Positions 1 through 7,515 of a stretch of 7,515 nucleotides of DNA are shown here, piece after piece. The stretch spans positions 1 through 7,515 of the forward strand of contig JAHFDC010000032.1 in assembly GCA_023249205.1 (NCBI GenBank). The letters run 5' to 3'. The position numbers were made by a program, and so were the translations under genes. Position 1 is the stretch's first letter, and the number at the start of each line of letters is the position of its first letter. This stretch comes from Candidatus Methylomirabilota bacterium. Lineage in GTDB: Bacteria > Methylomirabilota > Methylomirabilia > Methylomirabilales > JACPAU01. A model generated the notes under the pieces. The model was given only the letters and a program-made list of their open reading frames with translations, was not told where the DNA came from and ran no database searches.

Positions 1-1904
1 GACTCGATCCGCTGCACCCGCCCGCGCCGGGCGTTCAGGTCCCCGATGATGTCGCCCAGGAACTCGTCCGGGACCACCACATCCACCTGCATGACCGGCT
101 CCAGCAGGATCGGCTTGGCGCGCCGCGCCCCGTCCTTGAGCGCCAGGGAGCCCGCGATCTTGAAGGCCATCTCCGAGGAGTCCACCTCGTGGTAGGAGCC
201 GTCGAAGAGGGTCACCCGCACATCCACCATCGGGTAGCCAGCGAGGACCCCGGTCTCCATCGCCTCCCGGACCCCCTTCTCCACCGCCGCGATGTACTCC
301 CGCGGGATGGCCCCGCCCACGATCTTCTTGACGAACTCGAACCCCGTGCCCGGCGGCTGCGGCTCCAGCCGGAGCCAGACGTGGCCGTACTGCCCCCGCC
401 CGCCGGTCTGCCGGATGAAGCGCCCCTCCGCCTCCACCGGATCCGTCAGGGTCTCCCGGTAGGCCACCTGGGGCTTCCCCACGTTGGCCTCCACCTTGAA
501 CTCCCTGAGGAGGCGGTCCACGATAATCTCCAGGTGCAGTTCGCCCATGCCGGCGATGATGGTCTGGCCGGTCTCCTCATCCCCGTGAGCCTTGAAGGTG
601 GGGTCTTCGTTGGCCAGGGAGGTGAGAGCGACCGAGAGCTTCTCCTGGCCCTCCTTGGTCTTGGGCTCGATCGCCACCGCGATCACCGGCTGGGGGAACT
701 CGATCGCCTCAAGGAGGACGGGATGCCCGTCGGTGCAGAGGGTGTCGCCGGTCCTGGTGCCCTTCAGGCCGACGGCGGCGCCGATGTCCCCCGCCCGGAT
801 CACCCGGATATCCTCCCGCTTGTTCGCGTGCATCCTGAGGAGCCGGCCGATCCGCTCCTTGGTCCCCCGGCTGGAGTTGGTCACGTAGGAGCCGGCCTCC
901 AGCACCCCGGAGTAGACCCGGAAAAAGGCGAGTTGTCCCACGTAGGGGTCCGCCATGATCTTGAAGGCAAGGGCCGCGAAGGGCTCGGCGTCCGCAGGGC
1001 TTCTGGTCACCCGCTCCCCGGTTTTGGGATGGATCCCGACCACGGGGGGGAGGTCCACCGGGGAGGGGAGGAGCTCCACCACGGCATCCAGGAGGGGCTG
1101 GACCCCCTTGTTCTTAAACGCGGCGCCGCAGAGCACCGGGATCACCCGCATGGAGAGCGTCGCCTTCCGCAGGGCCCTGAGGATCTCCTCTGCGGTGATG
1201 CCCTCCCCTTCCACATACCGCTGCAGGAGCCGTTCATCCTGCTCCGCCACCGCCTCCAGCAGCTTCTCCCTGGCCTTGAGCGCTTCCCCGTGCAGTTCGG
1301 CGGGGACCGGCTCGAGACGGGGGTTCGCCCCCAGCGTCTCCTCGTCCCAGAGGACGGCCTGCATGCGGATGAGATCCACGACCCCCTGGAACTTCGCCTC
1401 CACCCCGACCGGGATCTGGATGGCCACCGGGTTGGCCCCCAGACGCTCCGCCATCATGAGTAAGGTGCGGTGGAAGGCGGCGCCGGTCCGGTCCATCTTG
1501 TTCACGAAGGCGATCCGGGGCACCCCGTATTTGTCCGCCTGGCGCCAGACCGTCTCCGTCTGGGGCTCCACCCCGCTGACCGCGTCGAAGAGGACGATCC
1601 CCCCGTCCAGGACGCGTAAGGACCGCTCCACCTCCACCGTGAAGTCCACGTGGCCCGGGGTGTCAATGATATTGACCTGGTGGTCCTGCCAGAAGCAGGT
1701 GGTGGCGGCGGAGGTGATGGTGATCCCCCGCTCCTTCTCCTGCTCCATCCAGTCCATTTCCGTGGATCCGGCGTCCACCTCCCCGATCTTGTAGGTCTTC
1801 CCCGTATAATAGAGGATGCGCTCGGTGGTGGTGGTCTTGCCGGCATCAATGTGCGCCATGATGCCGAGGTTCCGAATCCGGTCCTTCCCGTTCCCCTGCG
1901 ACAA
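1..1904 (-). CDS. fusA: Translation elongation factor G (partial, C-terminus missing)
   Basis: The first 634 codons of EF-G, the ribosomal translocase GTPase; about 60 residues lie beyond the left edge (family length near 695). The G domain shows [11 protein letters not shown] (17–27, P-loop), the switch-[12 protein letters not shown] (59–69), DTPGH (81–85) and NKMD (135–138). Domain III carries [18 protein letters not shown] at about 442–459, domain IV opens with GGRGQYGHV, and domain V is entered with [13 protein letters not shown] and [13 protein letters not shown] at the edge. I followed the frame at several points from start to edge and found no break. The position after rpsG and these motifs indicate the canonical fusA rather than fusA2, typA or lepA. 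The start is chosen as TTG (leader [15 protein letters not shown]): the only upstream in-frame alternatives are not start codons, and the next ATG (residue 16) would delete the first strand before the P-loop. Fusidic-acid target; cotranscribed with rpsG. Confidence 0.97.
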   Translation of the reverse strand, partial: MSQGNGKDRIRNLGIMAHIDAGKTTTTERILYYTGKTYKIGEVDAGSTEMDWMEQEKERGITITSAATTCFWQDHQVNIIDTPGHVDFTVEVERSLRVLDGGIVLFDAVSGVEPQTETVWRQADKYGVPRIAFVNKMDRTGAAFHRTLLMMAERLGANPVAIQIPVGVEAKFQGVVDLIRMQAVLWDEETLGANPRLEPVPAELHGEALKAREKLLEAVAEQDERLLQRYVEGEGITAEEILRALRKATLSMRVIPVLCGAAFKNKGVQPLLDAVVELLPSPVDLPPVVGIHPKTGERVTRSPADAEPFAALAFKIMADPYVGQLAFFRVYSGVLEAGSYVTNSSRGTKERIGRLLRMHANKREDIRVIRAGDIGAAVGLKGTRTGDTLCTDGHPVLLEAIEFPQPVIAVAIEPKTKEGQEKLSVALTSLANEDPTFKAHGDEETGQTIIAGMGELHLEIIVDRLLREFKVEANVGKPQVAYRETLTDPVEAEGRFIRQTGGRGQYGHVWLRLEPQPPGTGFEFVKKIVGGAIPREYIAAVEKGVREAMETGVLAGYPMVDVRVTLFDGSYHEVDSSEMAFKIAGSLALKDGARRAKPILLEPVMQVDVVVPDEFLGDIIGDLNARRGRVQRIE

Positions 1905-2005
1905 CCCGATCCCCCCGCGGCCCCCGGGCTCCCCGAGGGCGACGCGGGCCCCGCTCCCCCGTCCTCCGCCTGACGCCCGGCGGGGATCCGGGGGTGGGGC
2001 CCCGG
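1905..2005 (-). other. rpsG–fusA spacer, very GC-rich, with a small hairpin
   Basis: This 101-base gap is almost entirely G and C. Just after the rpsG stop codon the minus strand has CCGGGG (2005–2000) and CCCCGG (1993–1988), a perfect six-pair stem with a six-base loop. No U-tract follows, so it does not look like an intrinsic terminator; mRNA protection or pausing is possible. The frame of fusA stays open through the gap but contains no ATG, GTG or CTG, so it gives no better start for EF-G. I see no promoter and no small gene here. Confidence 0.6.
1911..1916 (-). promoter_or_regulatory. fusA ribosome binding site (weak, G-run)
   Basis: Six consecutive G residues end six bases before the TTG at 1904. 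A G-run can pair with the CCUCC of 16S rRNA using one G·U pair, so it is a plausible but non-canonical Shine-Dalgarno. It is weaker than the GAGGAG and GGAGG sites of rpoC and rpsG. A real GGAGG-like stretch occurs near 1968–1962, but it is too far upstream of any usable start. Confidence 0.5.
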
Positions 2006-2476
2006 CTACCAGCGGTAATGGGCGAAGGCCTTGTTGGCCTCCGCCATCTTGTGGGTGTCCTCGCGCTTCTTGGCCGCCGCTCCCCGGTTGTTCGCGGCCT
2101 CGATCAGCTCCGCGGCCAGGCGCTCCGCCATGGTCTTCTCGCTGCGCAGGCGGGCGAACCCGATGATCCACCGGAAGGCCAGGGAGGTGCGCCGCTCGGA
2201 TCGCACTTCCACCGGGACCTGATAGGTGGCCCCCCCCACCCGCCGGGATTTCACCTCCAGGACCGGCTTCACGTTGTCCACCGCCTGCTTGAACATTTTC
2301 AGCGGGTCCTGCTTCGTCCGGGACTCGATCAGCGTCAGGGCTCCGTAGAAGATCTTCTCCGCCACGCTCTTCTTCCCCCGGACCATCATCGTGTTGATGA
2401 ACTTGGCCACCAGCCGGTTGCCGTAGAGCGGATCCGGCAGCGTCTCCCGCTTCACCACCACTTGCCGTCGCGGCAC
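2006..2476 (-). CDS. rpsG: 30S ribosomal protein S7
   Basis: Complete S7 of 156 residues, the common bacterial length. S7 nucleates assembly of the 3' major domain (head) of the small subunit and contacts E-site tRNA. In E. coli it also represses its own operon by binding the rpsL–rpsG gap. Family blocks are present: [19 protein letters not shown] at the N-terminus, [20 protein letters not shown] at about 25–44, [20 protein letters not shown] including the beta-hairpin at about 67–86, [10 protein letters not shown], and the C-terminal [20 protein letters not shown]. The start is GTG, seven bases after a strong GGAGG (2488–2484); a run of GTG codons lies a little further in, but the PRRQ beginning matches the family. 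The stop is TAG, and since the protein ends exactly at the usual S7 terminus, TAG is a genuine stop here. fusA starts 101 bases later. Confidence 0.98.
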   Translation of the reverse strand: MPRRQVVVKRETLPDPLYGNRLVAKFINTMMVRGKKSVAEKIFYGALTLIESRTKQDPLKMFKQAVDNVKPVLEVKSRRVGGATYQVPVEVRSERRTSLAFRWIIGFARLRSEKTMAERLAAELIEAANNRGAAAKKREDTHKMAEANKAFAHYRW

Positions 2477-2492
2477 CGTCGCCCCTCCGGAG

Positions 2493-2544
2493 AAACGAAA
2501 AACGGCACTTAACTGCCGGGGCAGCCTCCCGCCCCTAAGTGCCG
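2493..2544 (-). terminator. Terminator- or attenuator-like hairpin between rpsL and rpsG
   Basis: Reading the minus strand, CGGCACTTA (2544–2536) pairs perfectly with TAAGTGCCG (2511–2503). An inner stem GGGGC (2535–2531) / GCCCC (2522–2518) closes an eight-base loop, leaving a six-base bulge GGCAGT on the 3' side. TTTTTCGTTT (2502–2493) follows the stem directly. This is the form of an intrinsic terminator, here inside an operon. The stem begins 11 bases after the rpsL stop codon, and the rpsG Shine-Dalgarno begins a few bases after the U-tract. The bulge weakens it, so partial termination or attenuation is more likely than a full stop. In E. coli the equivalent gap holds the S7 feedback-binding site; whether this structure serves that role is an inference. 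Confidence 0.6.
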
Positions 2545-2555
2545 GTGCCTCCGCC

Positions 2556-2933
2556 TCAGCTGGCCTTCGGGCGCTTCGCGCCGTAGAGGGACCGGGCCTG
2601 GCGGCGGTCCTGGACCCCCGCCGTATCCAGAGTTCCCCGGATGATGTGATACCGGACGCCGGGGAGGTCCTTCACGCGCCCGCCCCGGATGAGCACGATG
2701 GAGTGCTCCTGGAGGTTGTGCCCGACCCCCGGGATGTAGGTGGTCACCTCGATCCCGTTGGTCAGCCGAACCCGCGCCACCTTCCTGAGGGCCGAGTTCG
2801 GTTTCTTCGGGGTCGTCGTATAGACCCGGACACACACCCCCCGCTTCTGGGGCGACTCCTCGAGGGCCGGGGTCTTCTGCTTCCTCGGGAGACTGACCCT
2901 GCCCTTCCGGACGAGTTGATTGATGGTCGGCAC
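2556..2933 (-). CDS. rpsL: 30S ribosomal protein S12
   Basis: Complete S12, 125 residues with the GTG start at 2933 (E. coli has 124). S12 sits at the decoding centre of the small subunit, helps monitor codon–anticodon pairing and is the classical streptomycin-resistance locus. Conserved blocks in order: [11 protein letters not shown] at the N-terminus, [20 protein letters not shown] around residues 28–47, the [13 protein letters not shown] segment, [30 protein letters not shown], and the basic YGAKRPKAS end. Lys43 and Lys88, where resistance mutations usually fall, are both wild-type lysines, as is Asp89, the residue methylthiolated by RimO in some bacteria; sensitivity is therefore expected at this locus. 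The stop is TGA. The gene sits 86 bases after rpoC, with its own promoter candidate, and 79 bases before rpsG with a terminator-like hairpin between. A 138-residue version starting at 2972 is possible but unlikely. Confidence 0.97.
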   Translation of the reverse strand: MPTINQLVRKGRVSLPRKQKTPALEESPQKRGVCVRVYTTTPKKPNSALRKVARVRLTNGIEVTTYIPGVGHNLQEHSIVLIRGGRVKDLPGVRYHIIRGTLDTAGVQDRRQARSLYGAKRPKAS

Positions 2934-2936
2934 GCA

Positions 2937-2945
2937 CTCCCCCTC
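2937..2945 (-). promoter_or_regulatory. rpsL Shine-Dalgarno (fixes the start)
   Basis: The minus strand reads GAGGGGGAG immediately before the GTG at 2933. Its GAGG core lies eight bases upstream, a normal distance. This supports starting rpsL at 2933, where the protein begins with the conserved [11 protein letters not shown]. The longer frame opening at 2972 would add 13 residues absent from S12 proteins and would overlap the candidate -10 element. Confidence 0.8.
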
Positions 2946-2970
2946 GGGCAACCCCCCGCAAAACCGCGAC

Positions 2971-3000
2971 ACCTTACCAAGCGTGCAGAATTCTTGTCAA
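2971..3000 (-). promoter_or_regulatory. Candidate internal promoter upstream of rpsL
   Basis: In the rpoC–rpsL gap the minus strand carries an exact sigma-70-type -35 hexamer TTGACA (3000–2995), an 18-base spacer, and TAAGGT (2976–2971) as a possible -10. The -10 matches TATAAT at only three of six positions (first, second, last), so the call rests mainly on the -35 and on location. A start near 2964 would leave a leader of about 30 bases that still includes the rpsL Shine-Dalgarno. This part of the gap is visibly richer in A and T than its surroundings. A separate promoter for the str genes is known in other bacteria, which fits, but activity here is inferred. Confidence 0.55.
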
Positions 3001-3019
3001 GCCCTTTATCCCCGGACCC

Positions 3020-7147
<4,128 letters not shown>

Positions 7148-7195
7148 GGTGGCGCTCCTCTCTGCCTGCCGACCGGTGGGCGGGACGCGCGGCCG

Positions 7196-7515
<320 letters not shown>

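Noticed and set aside
189..1463. Long open frame on the plus strand (424 codons), and many other plus-strand frames opposite fusA and rpoC.
   Set aside because: They lie antisense to well-identified genes, have repetitive Arg/Pro/Gly/His-rich low-complexity translations, and show no family motif. Long antisense frames are expected in GC-rich coding DNA.
1805..1810. TATAAT on the plus strand, a perfect -10 hexamer.
   Set aside because: It lies antisense inside the conserved ILYYTGK codons of fusA, and nothing like TTGACA lies about 17 bases upstream, so coding constraint explains it.
2934..2972. A 13-residue N-terminal extension of S12 starting at the GTG at 2972.
   Set aside because: S12 proteins begin at (M)PTINQLV-type sequence. 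The internal GTG at 2933 has a good Shine-Dalgarno, and the extension would overlap the candidate -10 element.
2985..2992. AGAATTCT palindrome in the spacer of the promoter candidate.
   Set aside because: An eight-base palindrome is short and could arise by chance. No second copy or wider dyad supports an operator.

Overview
The window is a conserved bacterial transcription/translation locus read entirely from the minus strand. In the order of transcription it holds the 3' end of rpoB (entering at the right edge), rpoC, rpsL, rpsG, and most of fusA (leaving at the left edge). This is the classical rpoBC plus str (S12–S7–EF-G) arrangement. All five genes are recognisable from hallmark motifs. 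About 96% of the window is coding, and no gap exceeds about 100 bases. I see no mobile element, CRISPR array, tRNA, rRNA or accessory gene.

The organism is a high-GC, probably Gram-negative bacterium. The GC content is plainly high, and the dense ORFs on the opposite strand are a by-product of that. The RpoC trigger loop is interrupted by a roughly 180-residue insertion that aligns along its length with the E. coli SI3 insertion. Firmicutes and Actinobacteria lack this insertion, while Proteobacteria and related phyla carry it. The direct rpoC-to-rpsL junction, with no L7Ae-like gene between them, fits the same picture. A deltaproteobacterial-type lineage or a soil/sediment phylum such as Methylomirabilota or Rokubacteria is possible, but the sequence alone does not settle this.

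Layout: 7515–7196 rpoB C-terminus (clamp region); 7195–7148 short spacer with a strong Shine-Dalgarno; 7147–3020 rpoC (1375 aa, complete, with an unusual proline/glutamate-rich tail); 3019–2934 spacer with a candidate internal promoter (exact TTGACA, weak TAAGGT); 2933–2556 rpsL (125 aa, start corrected to an internal GTG); 2555–2477 spacer with a hairpin plus U-tract resembling an intrinsic terminator or attenuator; 2476–2006 rpsG (156 aa); 2005–1905 very GC-rich leader; 1904–1 fusA (first 634 codons, from a TTG start).

The genes supply the two largest RNA polymerase subunits, two small-subunit ribosomal proteins and the translocase EF-G. I found no new biological system here. The points worth a second look are regulatory: the promoter-like and terminator-like elements flanking rpsL, the absence of any ATG start among the four visible starts, the use of TAG for three of four stops, and the RpoC tail.
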